NCBI RefSeq assembly: GCF_029846115.1
Contig: NZ_JARVZZ010000001.1
Location: 4,526,001-4,590,000 of the forward strand
DNA: 64,000 bases
DNA from: Serratia marcescens
Lineage (GTDB): Bacteria; Pseudomonadota; Gammaproteobacteria; Enterobacterales; Enterobacteriaceae
Direction of reading: 5' to 3'
Part shown: one piece after another, positions 56,561 to 64,000 of the stretch
How the letters are laid out: every line of letters begins with the position of its first letter
Position numbering within the stretch: position 1 is the stretch's first letter
Position numbers and translations under genes: made by a program
Notes under the pieces: generated by a model
What the model saw: only the letters and a program-made list of their open reading frames with translations
Told to the model about the DNA's origin: nothing
The model's database searches: none

Positions 56561-56971
56561 ATGTTTAAACCTCTGCTCTTGGCCGCCATCTTGGCGGCGA
56601 CGGTACTGCCCGCCGCACAGCAAGCACACGCCGAAGGGATCAGCATCGATCTGATGCCGGGCGTTTCACTGCGCATCGGCGATCAGGACAATCGCGGCCG
56701 TTACTGGGACGGTTACGACTGGCGCGATCGCGACTGGTGGCAGGGTCATCAGGGGCGCTATCTCGGCGACCGCAGCCGTCGCGGTTACTACTGGGACGGC
56801 TATCGCTGGCGCGACCGCGACTACTGGCGCAAACACTATTACTATCATGAAGGGCGCTATCGTAAATACGACAAGCATTACGATAAGCACCATTGGAAGA
56901 AAGAGAAAAAGCACCACCACGATCATGACCGCGATCGCTGGCGCCGCCACGGCGATGACGACCGCGATTAA
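56561..56971 (+). CDS. ypeC: DUF2502 family secreted protein YpeC
   Basis: Periplasmic protein precursor of 136 residues next to mntH, as E. coli ypeC is. The signal peptide ends at AQQAHA. The core SLRIGDQDNRGRYWDGYDW is followed by a second copy of the motif (GYYWDGYRWRDRDYW), so YWDGYxWRDRDxW occurs twice. The tail is extremely rich in His, Lys, Asp and Arg (HHWKKEKKHHHDHDRDRW) and could bind metal, which would fit the neighbouring manganese transporter; this is inference. The ATG follows AGGAGAAG. Confidence 0.9.
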   Translation: MFKPLLLAAILAATVLPAAQQAHAEGISIDLMPGVSLRIGDQDNRGRYWDGYDWRDRDWWQGHQGRYLGDRSRRGYYWDGYRWRDRDYWRKHYYYHEGRYRKYDKHYDKHHWKKEKKHHHDHDRDRWRRHGDDDRD

Positions 56972-56977
56972 CGGCGA

Positions 56978-57000
56978 CGGGCCGGCACCATGCCGGCCCG
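56978..57000. terminator. terminator between ypeC and mntH
   Basis: CGGGCCGGCA-CCA-TGCCGGCCCG, a perfect 10-bp stem followed by CG and eight T on the plus strand. It serves ypeC and possibly the convergent mntH. Confidence 0.88.
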
Positions 57001-57011
57001 CGTTTTTTTTC

Positions 57012-58247
57012 CTACAGCACGCTACCGATCAGCAGATAGCCGTTCAATCCCACCACCACCAGCACGATCAGCTTGCCCAGGTTTTGCACCACTGGGCCGT
57101 TGACCATTTCCCCCATCAGCGCCCGATTGCCGGTGAAAGCCAGCAGCGGCACCAGCGCCAGCGCAATGCCGAAGCTGAGCAGCACCTGGCTTAGCACCAG
57201 AATGCGCGTCGCGTCCATCCCCAGCATGATGACGATAAACGATGGCAGCATGGTCACCGCGCGCCGCAGCCACAGCGGAATATGGAAATGCACGAACCCC
57301 TGCATAACCACCTGCCCCGCCAGCGTGCCCACCACGGTGGAAGAGAGGCCGGCGGCCACCAGGCTCAGGCCGAACACGGTGGCAGCGGCTTGCCCGAGCA
57401 GCGGTTGCAGCGTCAGGTAAGCCACGTCGAGATCGGCGATGCCGCTGTGGCCGCTGAAATGAAACGCGGCAGCGGCGGTGGCCATCATCGCCAGGTTGAC
57501 GAAACCGGCAACGGTCATGGCCACGGCGACGTCGACCTTGGTGGCGGCATAGCGCTCCGCCTTGTCGTGCTCGCCGCCGATTTGGGTGAGCGACGAATGC
57601 AGGTAGATCACGTGCGGCATGATGGTGGCGCCCAATACCCCGGCGGCCAGAAATACCGCATCGCCGTTAGGCAGATCGGGCAGCGCCATGCCCTTCAGCA
57701 GCGGCGCGAGCTGCGGCTGGGAGAATGCCAACTCGACGATATAAGCGGCGGCGACGAACAGCAGCAGGCCGCCAATCACCCGCTCCAGCGGCTTTTGACC
57801 GCGTTTTTGCAGCATCAAAATTAAAAAGGTGGCGATACCGGTCAGCACCGCGCCCTGCAACAGGGACACGCCGAGCAGCAGCTTGAAGCCGATCGCCGCA
57901 CCGATAAATTCGGCCAGATCGGTCGCCATGGCGATGATCTCCGCCTGCACCCAATAGGCCCACACCGCCGGCCGCGGAAAGCGATCGCGAATATGCTCGG
58001 CCAGGTTTTTTCCGGTGGCGATGCCCAGCTTGGCGGACAACAGTTGGATCAGCATCGCCATCACGTTGGCCCAGACGACCACCCACAGCAGGCTGTAGCC
58101 GAACGAGGCGCCGGCCTGGATGTTGGTGGCGAAGTTACCGGGATCGATATAGCCGATAGCGGCGATGAAGGCGGGCCCCATCAGCGAGAGTTTGATTTTT
58201 CTGGCGGAGCGCCCGGAGGTGGTTTCAACCACGCGACTGTTCAGCAT
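57012..58247 (-). CDS. mntH: Mn2+/Fe2+ transporter MntH (NRAMP)
   Basis: Proton-driven manganese and iron importer of the inner membrane, 411 residues (E. coli 412), eleven membrane helices. The metal site motifs are visible: [11 protein letters not shown] in helix 1 and [14 protein letters not shown] in helix 6 (MPH). The N-terminal cytoplasmic part begins [19 protein letters not shown]. The ATG at 58247 fits the E. coli length; the frame runs 35 codons further. A Fur-type box lies 44 bp upstream. It is divergent from nupC and convergent with ypeC, as in E. coli. Confidence 0.96.
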   Translation of the reverse strand: MLNSRVVETTSGRSARKIKLSLMGPAFIAAIGYIDPGNFATNIQAGASFGYSLLWVVVWANVMAMLIQLLSAKLGIATGKNLAEHIRDRFPRPAVWAYWVQAEIIAMATDLAEFIGAAIGFKLLLGVSLLQGAVLTGIATFLILMLQKRGQKPLERVIGGLLLFVAAAYIVELAFSQPQLAPLLKGMALPDLPNGDAVFLAAGVLGATIMPHVIYLHSSLTQIGGEHDKAERYAATKVDVAVAMTVAGFVNLAMMATAAAAFHFSGHSGIADLDVAYLTLQPLLGQAAATVFGLSLVAAGLSSTVVGTLAGQVVMQGFVHFHIPLWLRRAVTMLPSFIVIMLGMDATRILVLSQVLLSFGIALALVPLLAFTGNRALMGEMVNGPVVQNLGKLIVLVVVGLNGYLLIGSVL

Positions 58248-58624
58248 ATGTTGAACCCTTACTGAAATTACGTTTATCTCCACTCTATATAAATGATAAT
58301 AATTATCAAGCGCATTTAGAGCGGTAAAACTTATCTCTGTAATAGCCAACATTAACGGTTTTATCGAAGGGTTCAGCGCTGAGCTTACCGATTTCCGTGC
58401 TTTTCTGATGAGATTTTGGCTGCAATACCCCTGAAAGACAGGTTAGCACAAGAATACGAATTTCCTATTGCTGCTTTAACGTCTTGATTTTTTATGCTTT
58501 TGCGTAACACTTTAGGAGAACTCCCGCTATGATTTTCCATATTTGCAATAGAAGTCTCGTTTTTAAACGTAGCGTTACATAAAATGACAGCCGAAATTCA
58601 GCCTGCCTCAAATTTGGAGCAAAC
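58248..58624. other. mntH-nupC divergent gap
   Basis: 377 bp without a gene. The left part holds the Fur-type box; the right part, towards nupC, is AT-rich with no clear CRP or CytR site that I could see. Confidence 0.5.
58291..58307. promoter_or_regulatory. putative Fur box of mntH
   Basis: AAATGATAATAATTATC contains TGATAAT and ATTATC in the arrangement of Fur sites (GATAATGATAATCATTATC). It lies 44 bp before the mntH start. Fur control of mntH is known in E. coli. Confidence 0.7.
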
Positions 58625-59812
58625 ATGTCCCATATTGCGCACTTTGCGTTGGCGATAGTGGTGGTGGCGATCCTGGCCCTGTTGGTGTGCCGCGATCGTA
58701 AAAGCATCCGCATTCGCTATGTTATTCAACTACTGGTTATCGAAGTACTGCTGGCCTACTTTTTCCTGCATTCGGAAGCGGGTTTGGGCTTCGTAAAAGG
58801 ATTTGCCGCGCTGTTTGACAAACTGCTCGGGTTTGCGGGACAAGGGACTGATTTCGTATTCGGCGGCATGGGCGACAAAGGCCTGGCGTTCTTCTTCCTG
58901 AAGGTGCTGTGCCCGATCGTCTTCATTTCGGCGCTGATCGGTATTCTGCAGTACATCAAGGTGCTGCCGTTCATCATCCGCATTATCGGTACCGTGCTGT
59001 CGAAAGTGAACGGCATGGGCAAGCTGGAGTCGTTCAACGCCGTCAGCTCGCTGATCCTGGGCCAATCCGAAAACTTCATCGCCTACAAGGATATCCTGGG
59101 CAAGATGTCGGAAAAGCGCATGTACACCATGGCGGCGACCGCGATGTCTACGGTTTCCATGTCCATCGTCGGCGCCTACATGACCATGCTGGACGCCAAG
59201 TTCGTGGTGGCGGCGCTGGTATTGAACATGTTCAGCACCTTTATCGTGCTGTCGCTGGTCAACCCGTACGACACCAATAAAGAAGAAGAGCTGCACCTCG
59301 GCAACCTGCATGAAGGCCAGAGCTTCTTCGAAATGCTGGGTGAATATATCCTGGCCGGCTTCAAAGTAGCGATTATCGTTGCCGCGATGCTGATCGGCTT
59401 CATCGCCCTGATCGCCGCGCTCAACGGTGTGTTCAGCGCCATCTTCGGCCTGAGTTTCCAGGAAATCCTCGGCTACTTCTTCTATCCGTTCGCCTGGATT
59501 ATGGGGATTCCTAAACACGAAGCCCTGCAGGTTGGCAGCATCATGGCCACCAAGCTGGTTTCCAACGAGTTCGTGGCAATGATGGAGCTGCAGAAAGTGT
59601 CTGCCGAGCTGTCGCCGCGCAGCCTGGGGATCCTGTCGGTGTTCCTGGTGTCCTTCGCCAACTTCTCCTCCATCGGCATCGTGGCCGGTGCGATCAAGGG
59701 CTTGAACGAACACCAGGGCAACGTGGTGTCGCGCTTTGGCCTGAAGCTGGTGTACGGCTCTACGCTGGTCAGCATCCTGTCCGCTTCCATCGCGGGTCTG
59801 GTACTGGGCTAA
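58625..59812 (+). CDS. nupC: nucleoside permease NupC
   Basis: Proton-coupled concentrative nucleoside importer (CNT family) of the inner membrane, 395 residues (E. coli 400), with about ten membrane segments. Family marks include [40 protein letters not shown] and [16 protein letters not shown]; in CNT proteins the two EF/N-E-F-containing hairpins bind the nucleoside. It transports most nucleosides except guanosine in E. coli. It is divergent from mntH, as in E. coli, and followed by a strong terminator. Confidence 0.96.
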   Translation: MSHIAHFALAIVVVAILALLVCRDRKSIRIRYVIQLLVIEVLLAYFFLHSEAGLGFVKGFAALFDKLLGFAGQGTDFVFGGMGDKGLAFFFLKVLCPIVFISALIGILQYIKVLPFIIRIIGTVLSKVNGMGKLESFNAVSSLILGQSENFIAYKDILGKMSEKRMYTMAATAMSTVSMSIVGAYMTMLDAKFVVAALVLNMFSTFIVLSLVNPYDTNKEEELHLGNLHEGQSFFEMLGEYILAGFKVAIIVAAMLIGFIALIAALNGVFSAIFGLSFQEILGYFFYPFAWIMGIPKHEALQVGSIMATKLVSNEFVAMMELQKVSAELSPRSLGILSVFLVSFANFSSIGIVAGAIKGLNEHQGNVVSRFGLKLVYGSTLVSILSASIAGLVLG

Positions 59813-59834
59813 GCCTCGAACCGACTGCGATAAC

Positions 59835-59858
59835 AAGGCGCCTGCGGGCGCCTTTTTT
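59835..59858 (+). terminator. nupC terminator
   Basis: AAGGCGCC-TGCG-GGCGCCTT followed by a T run, 23 bp after the nupC stop. Confidence 0.9.
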
Positions 59859-59895
59859 GTTGGCTGGCATTCGGCGAAGATGAAAAAAGAAAAGC

Positions 59896-59922
59896 AAAAA
59901 GCCGACCCTAAGGTCGGCTTTT
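59896..59922 (-). terminator. terminator of the tRNA-Ala pair
   Basis: AAAAGCCGACC-TTAG-GGTCGGCTTTTT on the minus strand, 8 bp after the last tRNA base. Confidence 0.9.
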
Positions 59923-59929
59923 CAAATGG

Positions 59930-60005
<76 letters not shown>

Positions 60006-60065
60006 ACAAAAGTGGTACGCTTTGACCGGCGTTACGGTATTCCCCAACCTCTCTGAGAAGAAGGT

Positions 60066-60141
<76 letters not shown>

Positions 60142-60449
60142 ATTCCACAATCACTTTGTGCTGTGAACGGGGCGCATAATATGAAACCCACTCAAAGCTG
60201 TCAACGGCTAAATTGAATTACTGAATCAAGCGTTGAAAAAGCCGCCAAATCAGCATGTTTGGCACCAAAAAATCATCACTTTGCGCAGAGTTCATCCATT
60301 TTGCGTGCTACATCTCAAAATGGCAAAAGACCCTGCATATCACGTTGATTTTTAATTAACGGAATGTTAGCGAAATGCGCTTGAGTCGGACTCCCGAGCG
60401 GCATAGACTGCCCGCGCCATAAACTTCATTACTATAAACCGAGTCCGTC
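60142..60449. other. gap between the tRNA-Ala pair and the FNT gene
   Basis: No gene is seen. Besides the tRNA promoter it holds two inverted repeats: CCAAAT-N5-GTTTGG-like at about 60245-60262 and the perfect CCATTTTG-N12-CAAAATGG at 60296-60323. Confidence 0.5.
60176..60204 (-). promoter_or_regulatory. promoter of the tRNA-Ala pair
   Basis: On the minus strand TTGACA (60204-60199), a 17-bp spacer and TATTAT (60181-60176), followed by GCGCCCC, the GC-rich discriminator expected of stringently controlled stable-RNA promoters. Confidence 0.85.
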
Positions 60450-61235
60450 ATGTCTTTGCATTCACCAAAAGAAATCGCCGCCCTCGCCGTTCAGGCCGGG
60501 GTAAACAAAAGCCGCGCCCCTCTCGCTAATCTGTTGATTCTGGGCTTTCTCGCCGGCGCCTTTATCGCCACCGGTTTTCTGCTGGATATTCACGTCATCG
60601 GCACCCTGCCGGCCGAATGGGGCTCTTTCGGCGCCCTGTTGGGTGCCGCGGTCTTTCCTATCGGTTTGATCCTGACTATTCTGGCCGGCGGCGAACTGCT
60701 GACCGGCAACATGATGACCTTGCCGATGGCCTGGTTTGCCCGCGAAATCCCCGCCATCGCCGTGCTGCGCAACTGGTTTTGGGTCACCCTGGCCAACCTG
60801 GCCGGCAGCCTGGCCGTCGCCTACTTCTTCGGTCATTTGCTGGGCCTGACCGAAGGCGCGTTCTTGCATAAGACGCTGGCGATCGCGCAGGCCAAAGTGG
60901 ATGCAGACTTCCTGCACGCCTTCATTTCCGGCGTCGGCTGCAACTGGCTGGTGTGCCTGGCGGTGTGGTTAGCCTTCGCCAGCAAGGATGTGCCGGGCAA
61001 AGTGATCGGCATGTGGTTCCCGGTCATGGCTTTTGTCGCCATCGGCTTCCAGCACGTGGTGGCGAATATGTTCATCATCCCGGCGGCCATCTTTGCCGGC
61101 GGCATGGGCTGGGAGCAGTATTTACCCAATTTCGTCGCGGTATTTCTCGGCAACGCGCTGGGCGGCGCCGGTTTTGTCGGGCTGATGTATTTCCTCGCCT
61201 ACCGCCCGGGTTTGCCGGCCGGCGAGCAAGCCTGA
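60450..61235 (+). CDS. formate/nitrite transporter (FNT) family channel
   Basis: Pentameric channel-type inner-membrane protein of the FocA/NirC family, 261 residues with six membrane helices. Family signatures are LAGGELLTGNMMTLPMAW (omega-loop region, about residues 78-95) and GVGCNWLVCLAVWLAFASKD (about 156-175, with conserved Asn and Trp), plus the central histidine in IGFQHVVANMFIIPAA. It could carry formate, nitrite or another small anion. No pfl, nir or related gene is adjacent to settle the substrate. It is convergent with gltX. Confidence 0.9.
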   Translation: MSLHSPKEIAALAVQAGVNKSRAPLANLLILGFLAGAFIATGFLLDIHVIGTLPAEWGSFGALLGAAVFPIGLILTILAGGELLTGNMMTLPMAWFAREIPAIAVLRNWFWVTLANLAGSLAVAYFFGHLLGLTEGAFLHKTLAIAQAKVDADFLHAFISGVGCNWLVCLAVWLAFASKDVPGKVIGMWFPVMAFVAIGFQHVVANMFIIPAAIFAGGMGWEQYLPNFVAVFLGNALGGAGFVGLMYFLAYRPGLPAGEQA

Positions 61236-61246
61236 CACACCGCCAT

Positions 61247-61281
61247 GAAAAAAGCCCCGGGATCGCTCCACGGGGCTTTTT
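61247..61281. terminator. bidirectional terminator
   Basis: AAAAAGCCCCG and CGGGGCTTTTT pair across a 13-nt loop between the convergent FNT gene and gltX, with T runs on both strands. Confidence 0.88.
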
Positions 61282-61303
61282 CATTTATGGCGTCTCAGCC
61301 AAA

Positions 61304-62719
61304 TCAGGCTTGCGCTTCGCGCTCGGCGATGTAAGCCAGCGCCATGTCGATACGCTGCAGCGAACGCTTCTGGCCGATCGCATGCACGGTCACGTCCATG
61401 CCCGGCGACTGGCCGGCGCCGGTCACCGCGACGCGCAGCGGCATGCCGACTTTACCCATGCCGACGCCCAGCTCATCCGCCGTGCCCTGAATGGCGTCGT
61501 GCACATTTTCCGGCGTCCAGACGGTGATGGCGGCCAGCTTGGCGCGCACGGTTTCCAACGGCTGACGCGCCACCGGGCGCAGGTGCTTCTTGGCCGCGTC
61601 TGCGTCGAACTCGCTGAAGTCTTCGTAGAAGTAACGGCAAGACTCCGCCATCTCTTTCAGCGTCTTGCAACGCTCGCCCAGCAGCTTGACGAGGTCTTTC
61701 AGTTCCGGGCCGTTGCGGGTTTCAAGGCCCAGTTGCTCAACGTGCCATGCCAGATGCACCGCCACTTCTTCCGCCGGCATATGGTTGATGTAGTGGTGGT
61801 TCAGCCACTGCAGCTTCTCGGTGTTGAACGCGCTGGCGGATTTGTTGATCGCTTCCAGCGTGAAGAACTCTTTCATCTCATCGATGGAGAAGATCTCCTG
61901 ATCGCCGTGGGACCAGCCCAGACGCACCAGGTAGTTCAGCAGCGCCTGCGGCAGATAGCCGTCGTCGCGGTACTGCATAACGCCCACCGCGCCGTGACGC
62001 TTGGACAGCTTTTTGCCGTCGTCGCCGAGGATCATCGACACGTGCGCGTATTCCGGCACCGGCGCGCCCAGCGCTTTGAGAATGTTGATCTGGCGCGGGG
62101 TGTTGTTGATGTGGTCTTCGCCGCGGATCACATGGGTGATTTCCATGTCCCAGTCATCGACGACGACGCAGAAGTTATAGGTTGGCGAACCGTCGGTGCG
62201 GCGGATGATCAGATCGTCCAGCTCCTGGTTGCTGAATTCGATCGGGCCGCGAATTTTGTCGTCGAAGATCACCGAGCCTTCCTGCGGGTTGCGGAAGCGC
62301 ACCACGTGCGGCTCGTCGTCGGTGTGGCTGCACTGGCTGTCGCGGCAGTGGCCGTCGTAACGCGGCTTCTCGCCGTTTTCCATCTGCTTCTCGCGCAGCG
62401 CTTCCAGACGTTCCTTGGAGCAATAGCATTTATAGGCCGTGCCCTGCTCCAGCATCTCGTCGATGACCGCGTTGTAACGATCGAAACGCTTGGTCTGGAA
62501 ATACGGGCCTTCATCCCAATCCAGGTTCAACCAGTTCATGCCATCCATAATTGCGTCGATCGCGTCCTGGGTAGAGCGTTCCAAATCGGTATCTTCGATA
62601 CGCAGAACGAACTCACCGCCCGCATGGCGGCTGAACAACCAAGAGTAAAGTGCGGTACGCGCGCCGCCGACGTGAAGATAGCCGGTCGGGCTCGGTGCAA
62701 AACGGGTTTTGATTTTCAT
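61304..62719 (-). CDS. gltX: glutamate-tRNA ligase
   Basis: Charges tRNA-Glu with glutamate. Class I synthetase of 471 residues, the same as E. coli GltX. The HIGH-type motif lies in [19 protein letters not shown] (residues about 9-27) and the KMSKS-type motif in [13 protein letters not shown] (about 233-245). Between them is the zinc-binding region of enterobacterial GltX ([10 protein letters not shown] and [11 protein letters not shown]). The ATG at 62719 begins [13 protein letters not shown]; the longer frame is not family-like. It is divergent from the valine tRNA genes. Confidence 0.97.
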   Translation of the reverse strand: MKIKTRFAPSPTGYLHVGGARTALYSWLFSRHAGGEFVLRIEDTDLERSTQDAIDAIMDGMNWLNLDWDEGPYFQTKRFDRYNAVIDEMLEQGTAYKCYCSKERLEALREKQMENGEKPRYDGHCRDSQCSHTDDEPHVVRFRNPQEGSVIFDDKIRGPIEFSNQELDDLIIRRTDGSPTYNFCVVVDDWDMEITHVIRGEDHINNTPRQINILKALGAPVPEYAHVSMILGDDGKKLSKRHGAVGVMQYRDDGYLPQALLNYLVRLGWSHGDQEIFSIDEMKEFFTLEAINKSASAFNTEKLQWLNHHYINHMPAEEVAVHLAWHVEQLGLETRNGPELKDLVKLLGERCKTLKEMAESCRYFYEDFSEFDADAAKKHLRPVARQPLETVRAKLAAITVWTPENVHDAIQGTADELGVGMGKVGMPLRVAVTGAGQSPGMDVTVHAIGQKRSLQRIDMALAYIAEREAQA

Positions 62720-62968
62720 TGGGTTCACTGCCTTATTACGCAACGCGTGTCGGCGGTTGCCGACGATTGCTCGGAATTGAAAAAAGAGTGGGCGACATTG
62801 TATCACCACGCGCTAATTCCTCAACGCCGACACGATATTGCGCCGGTCGATTTCGCCCGTTTTGCGGCGAGTTTCGCATAGCGTTGCGCAAAGAATCGGC
62901 GCCGTTGCCGATAATTATCGCGCCCTGCCTAAATTTGCGGCGAACGATTGAAATCATTTTAAAAACCG

Positions 62969-62996
62969 TTGACTCACTTTCAACTATCCCTATAAT
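62969..62996 (+). promoter_or_regulatory. promoter of the val-lys tRNA operon
   Basis: TTGACT (62969-62974), a 16-bp spacer and TATAAT (62991-62996), followed by GCGACTCC. It starts the transcript of three tRNA-Val and one tRNA-Lys. The rest of the 293-bp gap to gltX shows no gene. Confidence 0.85.
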
Positions 62997-63013
62997 GCGA
63001 CTCCAACAAGACG

Positions 63014-63089
63014 GGGCGATTAGCTCAGTTGGTAGAGCATCTCCTTTACACGGAGGGGGTCGGCGGTTCGAGCCCGTCATCGCCCACCA
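63014..63089 (+). tRNA. valU: tRNA-Val (UAC), copy 1
   Basis: A 76-nt tRNA with encoded CCA, anticodon TAC in CTCCTTTACACGGAG. Its acceptor is GGGCGAT with ATCGCCC, whereas the next two copies have GGGTGAT with ATCACCC, a compensated pair at 4:69. Confidence 0.97.
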
Positions 63090-63118
63090 TCTTGTTGAGA
63101 AAAAATGAGAACGAATGA

Positions 63119-63194
63119 GGGTGATTAGCTCAGTTGGTAGAGCATCTCCTTTACACGGAGGGGGTCGGCGGTTCGAGCCCGTCATCACCCACCA
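63119..63194 (+). tRNA. valX: tRNA-Val (UAC), copy 2
   Basis: A 76-nt tRNA with anticodon TAC and encoded CCA; acceptor GGGTGAT/ATCACCC. Part of the val-val-val-lys cluster next to gltX, as in E. coli. Confidence 0.97.
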
Positions 63195-63232
63195 TCATTC
63201 TCTCGTTTAGCAGTACCTGGAAGTCCTGAAGT

Positions 63233-63308
63233 GGGTGATTAGCTCAGTTGGTAGAGCATCTCCTTTACACGGAGGGGGTCGGCGGTTCGAGCCCGTCATC
63301 ACCCACCA
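63233..63308 (+). tRNA. valY: tRNA-Val (UAC), copy 3
   Basis: A 76-nt tRNA identical to copy 2, anticodon TAC, encoded CCA. The tRNA-Lys gene begins 7 bp later. Confidence 0.97.
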
Positions 63309-63315
63309 CTTCTGC

Positions 63316-63391
63316 GGGTCGTTAGCTCAGTTGGTAGAGCAGTTGACTTTTAATCAATTGGTCGCAGGTTCGAATCCTGCACGACCCACCA
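63316..63391 (+). tRNA. lysV: tRNA-Lys (UUU)
   Basis: A 76-nt tRNA with encoded CCA: acceptor GGGTCGT/ACGACCC, anticodon TTT in TTGACTTTTAATCAA, T arm GCAGGTTCGAATCCTGC. Last gene of the cluster. Its last 18 bases and its terminator recur 198 bp downstream. Confidence 0.97.
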
Positions 63392-63432
63392 ATTCAGAAA
63401 AAAGCGCCTTTTGGCGCTTTTTTCGTTTCTGC
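63373..63432 (+). repeat. direct repeat, copy 1 (tRNA-Lys 3' end plus terminator)
   Basis: Sixty bases from AATCCTGCACGACCCACC through the terminator AAAAAAGCGCC-TTTT-GGCGCTTTTTT (63398-63423) to GTTTCTGC. The copy at 63571-63630 differs at only a few positions. The hairpin is the Rho-independent terminator of the tRNA operon. Confidence 0.85.
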
Positions 63433-63476
63433 GCCATCCGATTCTGACTTCATCTCTCGCCGGCATAGTTTACCGA

Positions 63477-63583
63477 GTCGTGCAGGATGAAGAACCGGAG
63501 AGGTTCGAGCATCGCGCAGCGATACGACAACGCGCAGCGTTGCCCGCAGGGTGAGGCCACTGGCCGAATCAATCCTGCACGAC
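63477..63583. repeat. spacer bounded by inverted tRNA-end fragments
   Basis: GTCGTGCAGGAT at 63477-63488 is the exact complement of ATCCTGCACGAC at 63572-63583, so the 107-bp segment can fold back on itself. Inside are smaller palindromes (ATCGC-GCA-GCGAT) and a T-arm-like AGGTTCGAGC. No gene is seen. It resembles the tRNA-linked repeats after E. coli tyrT. Confidence 0.6.
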
Positions 63584-63630
63584 CCACCCATTCAGAAAAA
63601 AGCGCCTTTGGGCGCTTTTTTCGTTTCTGC
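63571..63630 (+). repeat. direct repeat, copy 2 (tRNA 3' end plus terminator)
   Basis: AATCCTGCACGACCCACC followed by ATTCAG-type linker and a second terminator AAAAAAGCGCC-TTTG-GGCGCTTTTTT (63596-63621). It is a near-perfect copy of 63373-63432, without the rest of a tRNA. Confidence 0.85.
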
Positions 63631-63687
63631 CGCACTCACTTTCCCTTTCGCCTTATTCTCACTTTATTCGCCACGCGCTGAGATACG

Positions 63688-63703
63688 AATGGTTATCATT
63701 TTG
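63688..63703. promoter_or_regulatory. possible Fur box of the siderophore-binding gene
   Basis: AATGGTTATCATTTT contains TTATCATT, the complement of the Fur half site AATGATAA, with an imperfect second half. It lies about 95 bp before the gene for a putative siderophore-binding protein. Confidence 0.45.
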
Positions 63704-63797
63704 GCGGCTTGAATGGTAAATTAGCGGGCATCCACCACGCAGCCAATCCGCCGCCGGATTGATACGCCTTAGTTCAAGGAAAGAAAGAGCCCGCTCA

Positions 63798-64000
63798 TGA
63801 CCCTATCCTTACGCCAGCTGTTCATTGCATTTATCGCCACTTCAAGCCTGCTGCTCAGCGGCTGCGGCCCGGACGACAAGAACGACGGGCAGAAACCGTC
63901 CCCCCCCGCTGCCGACAGCAGTTGGCCGCGCACCATCGACAGCGCCAAAGGGAAGTTCACGCTGGAAAAACCGCCGCAGCGCATCGTGTCCACCAGCGTC
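63798..64000 (+). CDS. FepB-like siderophore ABC transporter binding protein, N-terminal part
   Basis: Start of a periplasmic binding protein, cut by the window edge after 67 codons. The signal peptide has a lipobox (LLLSGC), so it is predicted to be lipid-anchored. The first mature residues WPRTIDSAKGKFTLEKPPQR followed by IVSTSV match the beginning of E. coli FepB (WPRQITD... PQRIVSTSV), the ferric-enterobactin binding protein; E. coli FepB itself is not a lipoprotein. The ATG lies 7 bp after AAGAGC. A Fur-like site upstream supports iron control. Confidence 0.8.

Noticed and set aside
60953..62881. 642-codon frame opposite gltX and overlapping the FNT gene
   Set aside because: Both underlying genes are certain; the product has low-complexity His/Arg composition, a shadow caused by GC bias.
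63013..63391. CRISPR-like array
   Set aside because: The regularly repeated units are tRNA genes with cloverleaf pairing and encoded CCA, not short repeats with spacers.

Overview
The window is chromosomal DNA of an enterobacterium, most probably Serratia (S. marcescens-like). It is GC-rich with strong third-position GC bias, which creates many long antisense shadow frames. Its backbone order matches the E. coli 52-54 min region: fabB, mnmC, yfcL-epmC-yfcA-mepA-aroC-prmB, smrB, sixA, fadJI, yfcZ, fadL, mlaA ... yfdC, argW ... ypdK, alaC, ypdAB ... glk, yfeO ... ypeC, mntH, nupC, alaXW, gltX, valUXY-lysV. Unlike E. coli, the complete cytochrome c maturation operon (ccmABCDEFGHI) sits between yfdC and mlaA.

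Layout. 0-8.2 kb: fatty acid synthesis (fabB), tRNA and translation-factor modification (mnmC, epmC, prmB), chorismate synthesis (aroC), peptidoglycan hydrolysis (mepA) and ribosome rescue (smrB). 8.2-15.7 kb: sixA, the fadIJ beta-oxidation complex, fadL and mlaA. FadR-type operators are visible in front of fabB, fadI and fadL (two), so uptake, degradation and unsaturated synthesis of fatty acids look jointly controlled. 15.7-22.8 kb: ccm operon with start/stop overlaps at most junctions. 24.0 kb: tRNA-Arg argW.

24.1-39.8 kb is the accessory part. It holds a secreted lactonase-type propeller protein with an AraC regulator, an AT-rich stretch with an unannotated 114-codon stop-free frame, a divergent module of a membrane protein and a PAS-LuxR regulator followed by a CsbD-like stress protein with shared ATGCACTA boxes, a GHSLGG lipase paired with an ankyrin lipoprotein (a toxin-immunity architecture), a DsdC-like regulator without dsdXA, a DMT exporter, a porin, mltB, a DUF805 protein and an orphan HicB-like protein. 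Two tiny membrane-protein genes follow: a 31-codon frame, and ypdK (24 codons) with a sequestered ribosome binding site.

40-64 kb returns to backbone: cybB, alaC, a GNAT, ybiU, and the pyruvate-sensing pair ypdAB next to a YhjX-like transporter whose promoter region carries YpdB-like direct repeats. Then come glk with a Cra box, yfeO, ygeA, a PACE efflux gene with a divergent LysR regulator, ipdC, an aldo-keto reductase, ypeC, mntH with a Fur-like box, nupC, two tRNA-Ala, a formate/nitrite-type channel, gltX, three tRNA-Val, one tRNA-Lys with a duplicated 3' end, and the start of a FepB-like siderophore-binding protein.

No CRISPR array, insertion sequence, prophage or rRNA was seen. All calls rest on reading the sequence and on remembered family features; no database search was run.
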